Source: Bordetella sp. FB-8 (GTDB taxonomy: Bacteria > Pseudomonadota > Gammaproteobacteria > Burkholderiales > Burkholderiaceae_B). From it: 64,000 nucleotides of DNA. The position numbers and the translations under genes were made by a program. The notes beneath the pieces were generated by a model. It was not told where the DNA came from. It made no database searches and saw only the letters and a program-made list of their open reading frames with translations. The stretch lies in contig NZ_KB907784.1 in the NCBI RefSeq assembly GCF_000382185.1, positions 1,823,633-1,887,632 on the forward strand, in the 5' to 3' direction. Below, one piece after another: positions 48,403 through 59,049 of the stretch. Position 1 is the stretch's first letter. Each line of letters starts with the position of its first letter.

Positions 48403-49291
48403 CGGCGGCCTCCGCCAGCTCGCGGAACCCTTGCTCCTGCGCAGAGGTTTCGCCCGCGCGAAACACCAGCCACATCGCCGACTTGGCTTCCTTCTCGCGC
48501 AGCGGCCGGTACGCCACGCCGTTGACCTCGATGCTGCGCAAGGCCTGCGGCACCAGCGCAACCCCCAGTCCCGCGGCGACCAGACCCACGATGGTCGACA
48601 CCGCGCGTGCCTCCTGCGTGACGCGCGGCACGAAGCCCGCGCGGCGGCACAGCGACATGATCTGGTCGTAGACGCCCGTGCCGCTTTCCTGGGGGTACAT
48701 GACGAAACCGTCGTCGGCCAGGTCGCGGGCCGACAGGGGGCCTGTGCCGCCGGCCAGGCGATGCTGCGGCGGCAGGGCGACGACGAGCGCGTCTTCCAGC
48801 AGGCGCAGGGTGCGCAGCGTGGGAGGCAGGTTGGGCGCCGTGGCGCCGCGCACCAGGGCCAGGTCCAGGCGGCGGTCGAGCATCGCGGCCAGCTGATCGT
48901 GGGTGGTCAGCTCCTCGATGCGCAGATGCACGCCGGGCCAGCGCTGGCGGTAGGTGTGGATCAGGTGGGTAATGAGCGGGGTCAGGGCGGCTGAATTGAC
49001 CAGGCCGATACGCAGTTCGCCCAGCTCGCCGCGTTGCACGCGGGCGGCGATGGCGCCGACGCGCTCGGCCTGGGCGAGCAGCGCCCGGGCTTCGGGCAGC
49101 AGGGCCTGGCCGGCCGGCGTCAGCTCGACCCGGCGGTTGCTGCGCTCGAACAACTTGGCGCCGAGTTCTTCTTCCAGCACGCGGATCTGATGGCTCAGCG
49201 GCGGCTGGGCCATGTTCAGGCGCAACGCGGCGCGGCCGAAGTGCAGGGTCTCGGCCAGGACGGTGAAGTAGCGGATGCGGCGCAGATCCAT
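48323..49291 (-). CDS. LysR-family regulator divergent from MFS transporter
   Basis: 322 residues. HTH in residues 1-60 ([33 protein letters not shown]). The last ~25 residues (basic, Pro-rich, from SPRDRAQ) extend past a typical LysR and are encoded across the trhO 3' end. Probably controls the MFS gene at 49404; the gap holds CAAGAT-GGCA-ATCTTG (49335-49350), an inverted repeat. Confidence 0.87.
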   Translation of the reverse strand: MDLRRIRYFTVLAETLHFGRAALRLNMAQPPLSHQIRVLEEELGAKLFERSNRRVELTPAGQALLPEARALLAQAERVGAIAARVQRGELGELRIGLVNSAALTPLITHLIHTYRQRWPGVHLRIEELTTHDQLAAMLDRRLDLALVRGATAPNLPPTLRTLRLLEDALVVALPPQHRLAGGTGPLSARDLADDGFVMYPQESGTGVYDQIMSLCRRAGFVPRVTQEARAVSTIVGLVAAGLGVALVPQALRSIEVNGVAYRPLREKEAKSAMWLVFRAGETSAQEQGFRELAEAAVSPRDRAQAPAPDPAKHVRRKRSTAP

Positions 49292-49403
49292 GATATCGAT
49301 TATGTATCAATCACGAATAAAACGATATTGGACGCAAGATGGCAATCTTGGCGATGATGCAAGCTCCAGGCCCAACGCTTGATGAACGAGAAGGTTGAAA
49401 TTC

Positions 49404-50702
49404 ATGGCTGCGCAATATGCCCCGGCGCCCCTGGCGCCCGCTTCCCTAGCCGACGGGGCGGTCGGCACGATGGCCGGCGGCCGCGCGCCGGGCGCGGAGT
49501 CCGGCCGCAAGATCGAACACGGCACGGCACAGTTTGTGCTCGCCAATGTCGCTTTGTTCGCGGCAGGCCTGGCGACGTTCGCGTTGCTGTATTGCGTGCA
49601 GCCGCTATTGCCGCTTTTTTCGCAGGATTTCCACATCAGCGCGACGCAGGCCAGCCTGTCGTTGTCGCTGACGACGGGCTTGCTGGCCGTGTCGCTGCTG
49701 GTGGCCGGGCCCATTTCAGAGGCCTGGGGCCGCAAGCCGATGATGGCGACCTCGCTGCTGCTATCGGCCGTGCTGGCCCTGGCGAGCGCGCAATTGCACA
49801 GCTGGGGGACGTTCCTGGCCGCGCGGGCGCTGATGGGCGTGGCCATGAGCGGCTTGCCGGCCGTGGCGATGGCCTATGTGGGCGAGGAAATGCACCCGCG
49901 CACTCTGGGCCTGGCGATGGGCCTGTATGTGGGCGGGTCGGGACTGGGGGGCATGTCCGGCCGTCTGCTGGTCGGGGTGATGACCGATTTCTGGGGCTGG
50001 CGCACGGCGCTGACGGTGATGGGCCTGGTGGGTATCGCGTGCGGTGCGATCTTCTGGCGCTGCCTGCCGGATTCGCGCAATTTCGTGCGCAGCCCCCTGA
50101 GCTTTAAAACGTTGTCCAGAACCTATGCCACGCACCTGCGCGACGGCGTGCTGCCCTGGCTGTTTGCCGAAGGACTCATCGTGACGGGCGGGTTCGTGAC
50201 CATTTACAACTACATCGGCTATCGGCTGGTGGCGCCGCCGTTTTCCCTCAATCAGACGGAAATCGGCCTGATTTTCGTCGTGTATCTGTTCGGGATCGCC
50301 AACTCGGCTTTCATGGGATCGCTCTCTACGCGTTTCGGGCGGCATCGGCTGCTGCCGTTCACCTTCGGTTTGATGCTGTTGGGGATCCTGCTGACCTGCG
50401 GCGGATCGCTGCGGATGATCGTGGCCGGCATCGCGGTGCTGACGGTGGGCTTCTTCGGCGCGCACTCCATGGTCAGCGCCTGGGTGGGCGCGCGGGCCAA
50501 AGTGGGCAAGGCGCAGGCCTCGTCCTTGTATCTGTTCGCCTACTACATGGGGTCCAGCGTGATGGGTTCGCTGGGTGGCCTGTTCTGGACCTGGGGCGGC
50601 TGGCCCGGGGTGGCGGCGATGACGGGGTTGCTGGTCGCGGCCGGCATCGCGGTCGCGGGGATGCTCGGCAGGCTGCCCGCGCTGCAGCCCGAAAAAGCCT
50701 GA
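49404..50702 (+). CDS. MFS transporter (YnfM-like, 12 TM)
   Basis: 432 residues with 12 hydrophobic helices. The 2-3 loop motif GPISEAWGRKPMM and FWRCLPDSRNF match the YnfM/arabinose-efflux-like branch. A ~40-residue Ala/Gly-rich N-terminal extension precedes the first helix. The ATG follows AAGGTTGAAA; TTG 49395 is an alternative. Probably exports a drug or metabolite under the adjacent LysR. Substrate unknown. Confidence 0.88.
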   Translation: MAAQYAPAPLAPASLADGAVGTMAGGRAPGAESGRKIEHGTAQFVLANVALFAAGLATFALLYCVQPLLPLFSQDFHISATQASLSLSLTTGLLAVSLLVAGPISEAWGRKPMMATSLLLSAVLALASAQLHSWGTFLAARALMGVAMSGLPAVAMAYVGEEMHPRTLGLAMGLYVGGSGLGGMSGRLLVGVMTDFWGWRTALTVMGLVGIACGAIFWRCLPDSRNFVRSPLSFKTLSRTYATHLRDGVLPWLFAEGLIVTGGFVTIYNYIGYRLVAPPFSLNQTEIGLIFVVYLFGIANSAFMGSLSTRFGRHRLLPFTFGLMLLGILLTCGGSLRMIVAGIAVLTVGFFGAHSMVSAWVGARAKVGKAQASSLYLFAYYMGSSVMGSLGGLFWTWGGWPGVAAMTGLLVAAGIAVAGMLGRLPALQPEKA

Positions 50703-50705
50703 AGA

Positions 50706-50731
50706 AAAAGGCTCCCGCGAGGGAGCCTTTT
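50706..50731. terminator. Bidirectional terminator between MFS and metG
   Basis: AAAAGGCTCCC-GCGA-GGGAGCCTTTT, an 11-bp perfect stem with A run on one side and T run on the other, in the 55-base gap between convergent genes. Serves both strands. Confidence 0.92.
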
Positions 50732-50757
50732 GGGTTGGGCGTAACCGGTGGCGGCGT

Positions 50758-52863
50758 TCAGCGCACGCGCATGCCCGGCTCGGCGCCCGGGAAGGGTTCG
50801 AGCACGTAGATGCCGGGGTTGGCGGCTTCGTCCGCATGGCTGGCGGCCAGCACCATGCCTTCGGAGACGCCGAACTTCATCTTGCGCGGCGCCAGGTTGG
50901 CCACCATCACGGTGAGCTTGCCGATCAGGTCGGCAGGCTCATAGGCCGACTTGATGCCCGAGAACACATTGCGGTGGCGGCCTTCGCCCACGTCCAGCGT
51001 CAGGCGCAGCAGCTTGGTCGAGCCCTCGACGTGTTCGCAGTTGACGATCTTGGCGATACGCAGGTCGACCTTGGCGAAGTCGTCGATGGCGATGGTCTCG
51101 GCCAGCGACTCGCCGCCGGGCACCGTCGCGGGGGCATCGGGCGCGGCCTGGGGGCCCTCTTCAGGCGGTTCGAACAGGTCGTCGAGCATCTTGGGCTCCA
51201 CGCGCTGCATCAGATGCTTGAAGGGGGCGACGGTCTGCGGCAGCTTGCCGGCATCGCTCCAGACGAAATCGGCCGCGTTGCCGAACAGCTCGCGCGCCAC
51301 GCGGCGTGACAGTTCGGGCAGCACCGGGGCCAGCATCACCGACAGGGCCTTGAAGCCGGCCAGGGCGCGCGAGCAGATGTCCTGCAACTGCGCGCGGCGG
51401 GCCGCGTCGGCGTTGGCCCAGTCCTTGGCCAACACCCAGGGCTGGGCCGCGTCGAAAGCCTGGTTGATGCGGTCGGCGATGGCCATGATCTCGCGGATGG
51501 CGCGGTTGTACTCGCGCGCCTCGAAGGCCGCGCGGGCGGCCTCGGCAGCGGCGGCGTACTCGGCCGACAGCGCAGCGGTATCGCCCTGCGCAGTGTCCAG
51601 ATACGCCAGCGCGCCGTCGAAATACTTGGTGATGAAGTTGGCCGCGCGGCTGGCGATGTTGATGTATTTGCCGACCAGATCGCTGTTGACGCGGGCGATG
51701 AAGTCCTCGGGGTTGAAGTCCAGGTCTTCAACCTTGGCGTTGAGCTTGGCGGCCAGGTAATAGCGCAGCCATTCGGCGTTCATGCCGATTTCCAGGTAGC
51801 GCAGCGGCGAGATGCCGGTGCCGCGGCTCTTGGACATTTTTTCGCCGCTCACCGTGATGAAGCCGTGCACATTGACCGCGTCGGGCGTCTTGCGGCCGGC
51901 GAACTTGAGCATGGCGGGCCAGAACAGCGCGTGGAAATAGATGATGTCTTTGCCGATGAAGTGCACTTGCTCGGTCGTGCCGTTCGGGTCGAGCAGGGCG
52001 TCGAAGTCCAGACCCTTGAGCGCGCAATAGGCCTTGAGCGAGGCCAGGTAGCCCACCGGCGCATCTAGCCACACATAGAAGTACTTGCCCGGCGCGTCGG
52101 GGATCTCGATGCCGAAGTAGGGCGCCTCGCGCGAGATGTCCCAGTCGCCCAGGCTCGATTCCCCGCCTTGCGCGCCCACCCATTCACGCGTCTTGCCGAG
52201 CATTTCGGACTGCAGGTGCGGCGTGCCCTGGGCGTTGCTGCCGGCCGTCCATTCGCGCAGGAATTGCACGCAGCGCGGGTCGGACAGCTTGAAGAAGAAG
52301 TGCTCGGACGACTTGAGCACCGGCGTGGCGCCGGTCAGCGCCGAATACGGGTTGATGAGGTCGGTGGGGGCGTAGGCCGCGCCGCAGACTTCGCAGGAGT
52401 CGCCGTATTGATCCTTGGCGTGACACTTGGGGCATTCGCCCTTGATGTAGCGGTCGGCCAGGTACATGCCCTTGACCGGGTCGTAGAACTGCTCGATGTC
52501 GCGCGTGGCGATCAGGTCCTGGGCCTTGAGCGCGCGATAGATGTCCTGCGACAGGGCCGTGTTTTCTGGCGTGTCGGTCGAGTGCCAGTGGTCGAACTTG
52601 ACGTGAAAGCCGTCCAGGTACTGCGGGCGCTCGGCGGCATAGCGCGCCACCAGCTGTTGTGGGGTGATGCCTTCCTTCTCGGCCTTGAGCATGATGGGCG
52701 CGCCGTGCGCATCGTCGGCGCCCACGAAGTGCACCGTATGCCCGGCCATGCGCATGGCCCGCACCCAGATGTCGGCCTGGATGTATTCCATGATGTGGCC
52801 GATGTGGAAGGAGCCGTTGGCGTACGGGAGGGCGGTGGTGACGAATAGCGTGCGGGACGTCAT
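50758..52863 (-). CDS. metG: Methionine-tRNA ligase
   Basis: 701 residues. Class I synthetase motifs HIGH (residues 20-23) and KMSKS are intact. A zinc knuckle CPKC/CEVC lies at ~145-160. The C-terminal ~110 residues ([17 protein letters not shown] onward) are the tRNA-binding domain that supports dimerisation. Charges tRNA-Met. Essential enzyme. Its upstream region holds an AAGCCTC/GAGGCTT hairpin (52897-52918). Confidence 0.97.
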   Translation of the reverse strand: MTSRTLFVTTALPYANGSFHIGHIMEYIQADIWVRAMRMAGHTVHFVGADDAHGAPIMLKAEKEGITPQQLVARYAAERPQYLDGFHVKFDHWHSTDTPENTALSQDIYRALKAQDLIATRDIEQFYDPVKGMYLADRYIKGECPKCHAKDQYGDSCEVCGAAYAPTDLINPYSALTGATPVLKSSEHFFFKLSDPRCVQFLREWTAGSNAQGTPHLQSEMLGKTREWVGAQGGESSLGDWDISREAPYFGIEIPDAPGKYFYVWLDAPVGYLASLKAYCALKGLDFDALLDPNGTTEQVHFIGKDIIYFHALFWPAMLKFAGRKTPDAVNVHGFITVSGEKMSKSRGTGISPLRYLEIGMNAEWLRYYLAAKLNAKVEDLDFNPEDFIARVNSDLVGKYINIASRAANFITKYFDGALAYLDTAQGDTAALSAEYAAAAEAARAAFEAREYNRAIREIMAIADRINQAFDAAQPWVLAKDWANADAARRAQLQDICSRALAGFKALSVMLAPVLPELSRRVARELFGNAADFVWSDAGKLPQTVAPFKHLMQRVEPKMLDDLFEPPEEGPQAAPDAPATVPGGESLAETIAIDDFAKVDLRIAKIVNCEHVEGSTKLLRLTLDVGEGRHRNVFSGIKSAYEPADLIGKLTVMVANLAPRKMKFGVSEGMVLAASHADEAANPGIYVLEPFPGAEPGMRVR

Positions 52864-52965
52864 GACTTGGGCTTTTTTTGTTCTGGAGAAGAAAATAAGC
52901 CTCAGATTTTAGAGGCTTTGCGGCATTTGAGTTCTTGAGCCGCCGTCGGCAGGACTGCGGGCGTT

Positions 52966-53154
52966 CCGATGCTCGCCCGGTGGGCTGCGGATGGCCGCCC
53001 CGTGCTTCGGACTCCCTTCGTCCTGTCGAGGGCTCATGGTTTCAATGCATGCGAGGCCTTAAAACCGTCGAATGAGGCCGCTACGAGCCGAGGACCCCGG
53101 AGCAATCCGAAGCGCGGGGCGGCCAACCACTGCCGCGGAAGCGGCGAGCATCGG
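52966..53154. repeat. Large imperfect inverted repeat between metG and a small membrane-protein gene
   Basis: CCGATGCTCGCC (52966) is complementary to GGCGAGCATCGG (53143), and GGCCGCCCCGTGCTTCGGA (52993) matches the complement of 53106-53124 with one change. The 347-base gap has no supported gene. The structure could fold into a long cruciform or RNA stem, or be a remnant element. Confidence 0.6.
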
Positions 53155-53210
53155 AATTGCGCAGGGCAGCCTCGGCGCCTTAAGAACCGATGTTTTAAGG
53201 CGGGCAAAAT

Positions 53211-53480
53211 TCAGCGGATCTCGCGCGCCTGGACGTCGATGACGTCGGTGGCGGCCTTGGCGTAAGGCTGGCCGGGTGCGTTGAACGGATGCATCGGGCC
53301 GCGCCGCTGCTGCCAGTAGCCGCGCACGCCGAAAGGCTTGCCGCGCAGCCGGGCCACGATGTAGAGCAGGCCTATCGCGATGGCCGTCGAGACCATGAAG
53401 ATGATCGCCATGGCCGCGCCGATCAGGGCGATGGCGGCCAGGCATAGATTGCGCAGCAGGCGGGGGAGAAAGTGGTTCAT
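53211..53480 (-). CDS. Small hypothetical membrane protein
   Basis: 89 residues with one long hydrophobic helix or pair (NLCLAAIALIGAAMAIIFMV onward) and a basic C-terminal half (GVRGYWQQRRG). The start at MNHFLPR is the first reasonable ATG. No conserved motif recognised. Divergent from apbC with a 76-base gap. Confidence 0.6.
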   Translation of the reverse strand: MNHFLPRLLRNLCLAAIALIGAAMAIIFMVSTAIAIGLLYIVARLRGKPFGVRGYWQQRRGPMHPFNAPGQPYAKAATDVIDVQAREIR

Positions 53481-53556
53481 GGTGATATCCGCTATTCTTG
53501 CGGGATGAGCGGCGGGCGCAATGATCCCAAGCCCGCCCAAGCCGATCTAGATATCA

Positions 53557-54642
53557 ATGAGTATAACGACAGAGCAAGTCCGTGCCGCGCTGCGCGCGGC
53601 ACATGATCCTTACAGTCGATTGCCGTTGGCCGCATCTGTAAAAGATCGTGACATCCAAGCGGGGCCCGCCGGGCTGGCCGTGCGCATCGAGTTGGGCTAC
53701 CCGGCCGGCTATGCCCAGGCCGAAGTGGCCCAGATCGCACGCCAGGCGCTGGCCGCGGCCGGCGCGCCCGAGGCCCGGGTGACGGTGGCGTGGTCGGTCG
53801 GCGCGCACGCGGTGCAGGCTACGCTCAAGCCGCTGACGGCGGTGCGCAATATCATCGCGGTGGCCTCGGGCAAGGGCGGGGTGGGCAAGAGCACCACGGC
53901 CGTGAACCTGGCCCTGGCCCTGGCGGCCGATGGCGCGCGCGTGGGTGTGCTGGACGCCGACGTCTACGGCCCGAGCGTGCCGCTGATGCTCGGCCTGAAG
54001 GACAAACCGGTCAGCAAGGACAATAAGTCCATGGAACCCCTGCAGGCCCACGGCATCCAGGCCAACTCCATTGGCCTGCTGGTGGACGCCGATTCGCCCA
54101 TGATCTGGCGCGGCCCCATGGCCACCCAGGCGCTGGAGCAGCTGCTGCGCCAGACCAACTGGGGCGGCCTGGACTACCTGCTGATCGACATGCCGCCCGG
54201 CACGGGCGACATCGCCCTGACTTTGGCGCAGAAGGTGCCGGTGGTGGGCGCCATCATCGTCACCACGCCGCAGGACATCGCGCTGCTCGATGCCCGCAAA
54301 GGCCTGAAGATGTTCGAGAAGGTCGACGTGCCGGTGCTGGGTGTGGTCGAGAACATGGCCATGCATATCTGCACCCAGTGCGGCCATGTGGAGCACATTT
54401 TCGGCGAAGGCGGTGGCCAGCGCATGGCCGCGCAATACGGCGTGGCCTGGCTGGGCAGCCTGCCGCTGGCCCTGGCCATCCGCGAGCAGGCCGACTCCGG
54501 TACGCCCATCGTGGCGGCCCAGCCCGATGGCGAAGCCGCCGGCCTCTACCGCGGCATCGCCCGCAAGCTGGCGGCCCTGGTGGCCGGCCTGCCGCGCGAC
54601 ATGGCGGGCAAGCTGCCGGATGTGGTGGTCAAGCCGGCGTAA
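53557..54642 (+). CDS. apbC: Fe-S cluster carrier ATPase ApbC/Mrp
   Basis: 361 residues. An N-terminal DUF59-like domain (~1-85) leads to a P-loop domain with the deviant Walker [20 protein letters not shown] and CTQCGH, the cysteine pair that binds a bridging [4Fe-4S] cluster. Delivers clusters to apoproteins in the cytoplasm. Followed by dcd at 80 bases. Confidence 0.95.
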   Translation: MSITTEQVRAALRAAHDPYSRLPLAASVKDRDIQAGPAGLAVRIELGYPAGYAQAEVAQIARQALAAAGAPEARVTVAWSVGAHAVQATLKPLTAVRNIIAVASGKGGVGKSTTAVNLALALAADGARVGVLDADVYGPSVPLMLGLKDKPVSKDNKSMEPLQAHGIQANSIGLLVDADSPMIWRGPMATQALEQLLRQTNWGGLDYLLIDMPPGTGDIALTLAQKVPVVGAIIVTTPQDIALLDARKGLKMFEKVDVPVLGVVENMAMHICTQCGHVEHIFGEGGGQRMAAQYGVAWLGSLPLALAIREQADSGTPIVAAQPDGEAAGLYRGIARKLAALVAGLPRDMAGKLPDVVVKPA

Positions 54643-54722
54643 GCGGGGGGGCAGGCCGGGCGCGGCGCACGCCGATCCAAGCGGATGTTTACAATGGCCG
54701 GCCATATTGGAGGCCTACTTTC

Positions 54723-55286
<564 letters not shown>

Positions 55287-55298
55287 AGCGGGGGGCGT

Positions 55299-56201
55299 TC
55301 AGCGGCCGGGCGGTGCCTGGCCGAGCACGCTCCACAGCCGTTCGGCCACGGGCGACATCGCGTTGGGCTGGCGGTACAGGCAGATTTCCACCGGAACATC
55401 CCAGGAAGGTCCGCCGGCCCGCAGCAGCCGGCCCTGGGCCAGATCCTCGCGCACCAGCATGTCCGGCAGCCAGGCGATGCCCCGGCCTTGCAGCGCCATC
55501 GAGCGCAGCAGCACGGCATGGGGCGCGACGAAGGTTTCCCTCAGGGTCAGCTCCGGGCTGTGCCGCAGCTTGTGCTGCACGATGCGCCCCAGGCCCGATG
55601 CGCCGTCGTAGGCCAGCAGCGGCATGGAGCCCTTGCCTTGCAGCGCGTGGGCAGGCTGCGCGGCAGCTTCGGATGCCGCGGCGCTGACGGGTACAAGCAC
55701 GTCCGTGCCCAGCTTTGCCACGGGGTAGTCCAGCTCGTCCATGCGGCTGGCCGATTGCGGGTACCGGTGGCAGAGCAGGAACTGCACGCGCCGCTGCATC
55801 ATGAGATCCTCGCAGGCCTGGAAACTGTCGGACATCATCTGGATGGCGCCCACGTCCAGGCCGGATTCCAGGTTGACCAGCCACTGCGGGAAGAACATCA
55901 GCGACAGCGTGTGCGTGGCCGCGAACCGCAGACTGGCGGCTTCCTGCGCGTGCGCCAGGCGCGCCTTGATGCGGGCCGCTTCCAGGTCGGCCAGCACCTG
56001 CAGCAGCAGCGGCCGGAATTTCTGGCCCGCGGCGGTCAGCTCTGTGGGATGGGCGCTGCGGTCGAAAAGCTCCACCCCCACCCATTCTTCCAGGGCGCGG
56101 ATGTGCCGGCTGAATGCCGGCTGCGCGATGGAACGCACTTCGGCGGCGCGCGAAAAACTGCCCGTTTCGGCCAGGGCGCAGAAGTCTTCCAGCCATTGCA
56201 T
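55299..56201 (-). CDS. LysR-family regulator of the tartrate-type cluster
   Basis: 300 residues from MQWLEDFCALAETGS; an ATG at 56228 is an alternative. HTH: FSRAAEVRSIAQPAFSRHIR. Divergent from the DapA-like gene by about 130 bases and therefore the probable activator of the 56335-60216 cluster, sensing its hydroxy-acid substrate. Confidence 0.88.
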   Translation of the reverse strand: MQWLEDFCALAETGSFSRAAEVRSIAQPAFSRHIRALEEWVGVELFDRSAHPTELTAAGQKFRPLLLQVLADLEAARIKARLAHAQEAASLRFAATHTLSLMFFPQWLVNLESGLDVGAIQMMSDSFQACEDLMMQRRVQFLLCHRYPQSASRMDELDYPVAKLGTDVLVPVSAAASEAAAQPAHALQGKGSMPLLAYDGASGLGRIVQHKLRHSPELTLRETFVAPHAVLLRSMALQGRGIAWLPDMLVREDLAQGRLLRAGGPSWDVPVEICLYRQPNAMSPVAERLWSVLGQAPPGR

Positions 56202-56334
56202 GTCGAGCGGACGGTTGCCGGGACCCATATGGTGCGAAGCAGCAGAGATAGTTGTATGCGATTCGAGTATTGGACGGCGGGCGCGGCCGCCCCAATCATG
56301 GCGTCATTCCGACACGCACAAATTGGAGACGCCC

Positions 56335-57273
56335 ATGCCTTCCATCCAGAACTACCGGGGCATTATCCCCGCAATTTCCTGCCCGTTCACGGACGATCAC
56401 CGCATCGACGAACCCGCCCTGCGCCGGCTTGCCGGCTGGCTGGCTGGCCACAAGGGGGTCGTGGCCGTGATGACCAACGGCCATACCGGCGAGGTGTTCT
56501 CGCTGACCCCGGCCGAGCGCGCCCAGGTCACGCACATCGTGGCCGACGAACTGCGCGGGCGCCTGCCGGTGATTTCATCCATCGTCTGCGAGGGTGTCAT
56601 CGAGGCGGCCGAGCATGCCCGCGCCGCGCGCGAGGCGGGCGCGGCGGCACTGGACGTGATGCCGCCGCACCACTGGCTGCGTTTTGGCTTTACCTCCGGA
56701 CATGCTCTGCAGTATTTCGAGGCCATCCACACAGCGGCTCCCGACCTGGATCTGGTGTGTCACGTCTATCCGGCCTGGACGCGCGCGGCCTACTCGTCGC
56801 AGCTGCTGGCCGACCTGGCCCGGTTGCCCTACGTGCAGGCCTTCAAGGTGGGCCAGCGCGACATGAACAAATATGCACGCGATATCCAGGCACTGCGCGA
56901 GGCCGACGCTTCCAAGGCCATACTCACCTGTCATGACGAATATCTGCTGGCCTCGATGGTGCAGGGCGTGGACGGCGCGCTCGTGGGCTTTGCCACGTTC
57001 ATCCCGCAGCTCATCATCGATTTGTGGGAGGCAGTCAAGGCCGGCGACCTCAAGCGCGCCCAGGCCATCCAGGCCGTCATCACGCCGCTCAAGGACGCGG
57101 TGTACGGCGGCGGCGAACCCACCGGCGAAGCGCATGCGCGTATGAAGGCCGGCATGCATCTGGCCGGCGTGATCGACAATCCCGCGGTGCGCCCGCCCAC
57201 CGAAGCGCCGGGCAAGGCCGAGCTCGATGCCCTGCGCGCCGCGGTGGCCCAGGCCGGCCTGCTCAAGCGCTGA
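56335..57273 (+). CDS. DapA-family (dihydrodipicolinate synthase-like) aldolase/lyase
   Basis: 312 residues in a TIM-barrel Schiff-base fold: NGHTGEVFSLT phosphate/carboxylate site, Tyr in CHVYPAW, and the reactive lysine in AFKVGQRD (~171). This subgroup in catabolic clusters is usually a pyruvate-type aldolase or dehydratase rather than true DapA. TTGGAGAC precedes the ATG. First gene after the divergent LysR. Confidence 0.82.
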   Translation: MPSIQNYRGIIPAISCPFTDDHRIDEPALRRLAGWLAGHKGVVAVMTNGHTGEVFSLTPAERAQVTHIVADELRGRLPVISSIVCEGVIEAAEHARAAREAGAAALDVMPPHHWLRFGFTSGHALQYFEAIHTAAPDLDLVCHVYPAWTRAAYSSQLLADLARLPYVQAFKVGQRDMNKYARDIQALREADASKAILTCHDEYLLASMVQGVDGALVGFATFIPQLIIDLWEAVKAGDLKRAQAIQAVITPLKDAVYGGGEPTGEAHARMKAGMHLAGVIDNPAVRPPTEAPGKAELDALRAAVAQAGLLKR

Positions 57274-57310
57274 CCGCAGTCCGGCACGCGGCGTTTCGCC
57301 GCGCGCCAGA

Positions 57311-57328
57311 GCCGCCCGGCCGGGCGGC
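57311..57328. terminator. Palindrome between DapA-like and Bug genes
   Basis: GCCGCCCGG followed by CCGGGCGGC, a perfect 18-base palindrome 37 bases after the stop codon, without T run. Could partly terminate or protect the upstream message while the receptor gene downstream is still read. Confidence 0.45.
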
Positions 57329-57354
57329 GCATTATCAAAAGAGGAGACACAAAA

Positions 57355-58311
57355 ATGAAAATGAAATTCATGCTGCACGTGGCTTTTGCCGCGCTGGCCG
57401 GCCTGGGCGGTTTTGCCGCCCAGGCCAAGTATCCCGACCATCCTGTGCGGGTCATCATCCCCTTCCCGCCGGGCGGCACGCTGGACTTGCTGGGGCGCGA
57501 ACTGGCGCAGAAACTGGGGCAGCAGACCGGGCAGAGCTTCATCATCGAGAACCGCGCCGGGGGCAACGGCGTGATCGGCGCCGATGTCGTGACCCAGTCC
57601 AAGCCCGACGGCTATACCTTGCTGTTCAATGCCTCGACGTTCATCACGGCGCCCATGACGATGAAGTCGCCGCCCTACAACGTGCAAAAGAACTTCACGC
57701 CCATCGCTATGGTGGCCAAGGCGCCGCTGGCGGTATCGGTGAACAAGAATCTGCCCGTGACCGATATCGCGGGCCTGCTGGCGTATTCCAAGAGCCATCC
57801 CGGCATGACGTTCGCCGTGGGTTCCATCGGTTCGGCCGGTCATCTGGGCACCGAGCTGCTCAAGCGCGAGGGCGGGCTGAACTATATGGTGGTGCCCTAC
57901 AAGGGCACGGCGCCCGCCTTCCAGGATCTGATCGGCGGGCAGATCGACGGCTTCATCGATCCGGTGCTGGGCGCGCTGGAGTCCTACAAGAGCGGCCTGC
58001 TCAAGATCCTGGCCGTGACTTCCGATAAGCGCCTGCCCAATCTGCCCGAGGTGCCGACCGTGGCCGAGACCCTCCCCGGCTACCAGGCCTATAGCTGGTA
58101 CGGCCTGTGGGGACCCGCGGACGTGCCGGCCGCGGTCGTCGCCAAACTCAATGCCCAGGTCAACACGGCGCTGGCCGCGCTCGAACCCAAGTACGCGGCG
58201 CTGGGCTTGCTGCTGACGCCGGGCAGCGTTGCCGATTTCGTCAAGTTCCAACGCGAGGACATGGCTCGTTCGCGCAAGCTCATCGAAGAAGGTCACATCC
58301 GTGTCCAATGA
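57355..58311 (+). CDS. Bug/TctC-family tripartite tricarboxylate receptor
   Basis: 318 residues with signal peptide (cleavage after ~AAQA, residue 23) and the family start YPDHPVRVIIPFPPGG, then IIENRAGGNGVIGAD and a GSIGSAGHLGTELL ligand loop. Periplasmic binding protein for carboxylates; such genes are expanded in Bordetella and relatives. No TctA/TctB transporter subunits are adjacent, so it is an orphan receptor. AGAGGAG precedes ATG. Confidence 0.92.
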   Translation: MKMKFMLHVAFAALAGLGGFAAQAKYPDHPVRVIIPFPPGGTLDLLGRELAQKLGQQTGQSFIIENRAGGNGVIGADVVTQSKPDGYTLLFNASTFITAPMTMKSPPYNVQKNFTPIAMVAKAPLAVSVNKNLPVTDIAGLLAYSKSHPGMTFAVGSIGSAGHLGTELLKREGGLNYMVVPYKGTAPAFQDLIGGQIDGFIDPVLGALESYKSGLLKILAVTSDKRLPNLPEVPTVAETLPGYQAYSWYGLWGPADVPAAVVAKLNAQVNTALAALEPKYAALGLLLTPGSVADFVKFQREDMARSRKLIEEGHIRVQ

Positions 58312-59008
58312 CGATTCCGACCGCGCGCTGGCCGTGGTGACCGGCAGCGGCGCGGGCATAGGCCTGGCCATCGCGCAGCGCCTGCTGGCCTCGGGCTGGC
58401 GCGTGGCGGGCCTGGACATCGGCCCGGCCGCGACGGATCACCCGGCCTACCGCCACGTGGCGGTGGACCTGTGCGATCCCCTGGCCACCCGAGCTGCCTG
58501 CGCGGCGCTGCAGGATGCCGGTGCGCTGGTGCATGCGGCGGGCATTCTGCGGGTGGGCACGCTGGAACAGCTGGCCCCGGCCGACGGCCTGCGCATGTGG
58601 ACGCTGCATGTCGATGCGGCGACGCGCCTGGCCCAGGCCCTGATGCCGGCCATGGCCGGACGGGGCGCGGGCCGGGTGGTGCTGGTCGGCAGCCGGGTGG
58701 CCCAGGGCATGCCGGGCCGCAGCCAGTACGCGGCCACCAAGGCGGCCCTGGTGGCCATGGCGCGCAGCTGGGCGGCCGAATTCGCCGCGCGCGGCGTGAC
58801 GGTCAATGTGGTGTCGCCCGCCGCCACGCAGACCGGCATGCTGAGCGATCCGGCGCGGGCCGCCAGCCTGCCGCGCCTGCCGCCCATCGGCCGCCTGATC
58901 CAGCCGCCGGAGATCGCCGCGCTGGTCGATTTCCTGCTCAAGCCCGAGGCCGCGGCCATCACCGGGCAAGACATCGCGATCTGCGGCGGCGCTTCGCTGC
59001 CGCGCTGA
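58301..59008 (+). CDS. Short-chain dehydrogenase/reductase
   Basis: 235 residues from a GTG overlapping the receptor 3' end by 11 bases. TGSGAGIGLAIA is the cofactor motif, QYAATKAAL holds the catalytic Tyr/Lys, and the C-terminal GQDIAICGGASL is typical. Within this cluster it probably oxidises a hydroxy acid or reduces its keto form. Confidence 0.87.
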   Translation: MSNDDSDRALAVVTGSGAGIGLAIAQRLLASGWRVAGLDIGPAATDHPAYRHVAVDLCDPLATRAACAALQDAGALVHAAGILRVGTLEQLAPADGLRMWTLHVDAATRLAQALMPAMAGRGAGRVVLVGSRVAQGMPGRSQYAATKAALVAMARSWAAEFAARGVTVNVVSPAATQTGMLSDPARAASLPRLPPIGRLIQPPEIAALVDFLLKPEAAAITGQDIAICGGASLPR

Positions 59009-59049
59009 AAGATGCGCATTCCTTGAACTTCCAGACCAAGAGACCTTTC

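Noticed and set aside
53059-53445. 128-codon reverse frame in the metG-apbC gap
   Set aside because: Arg/His-rich shadow of the small membrane protein gene and the inverted-repeat region.
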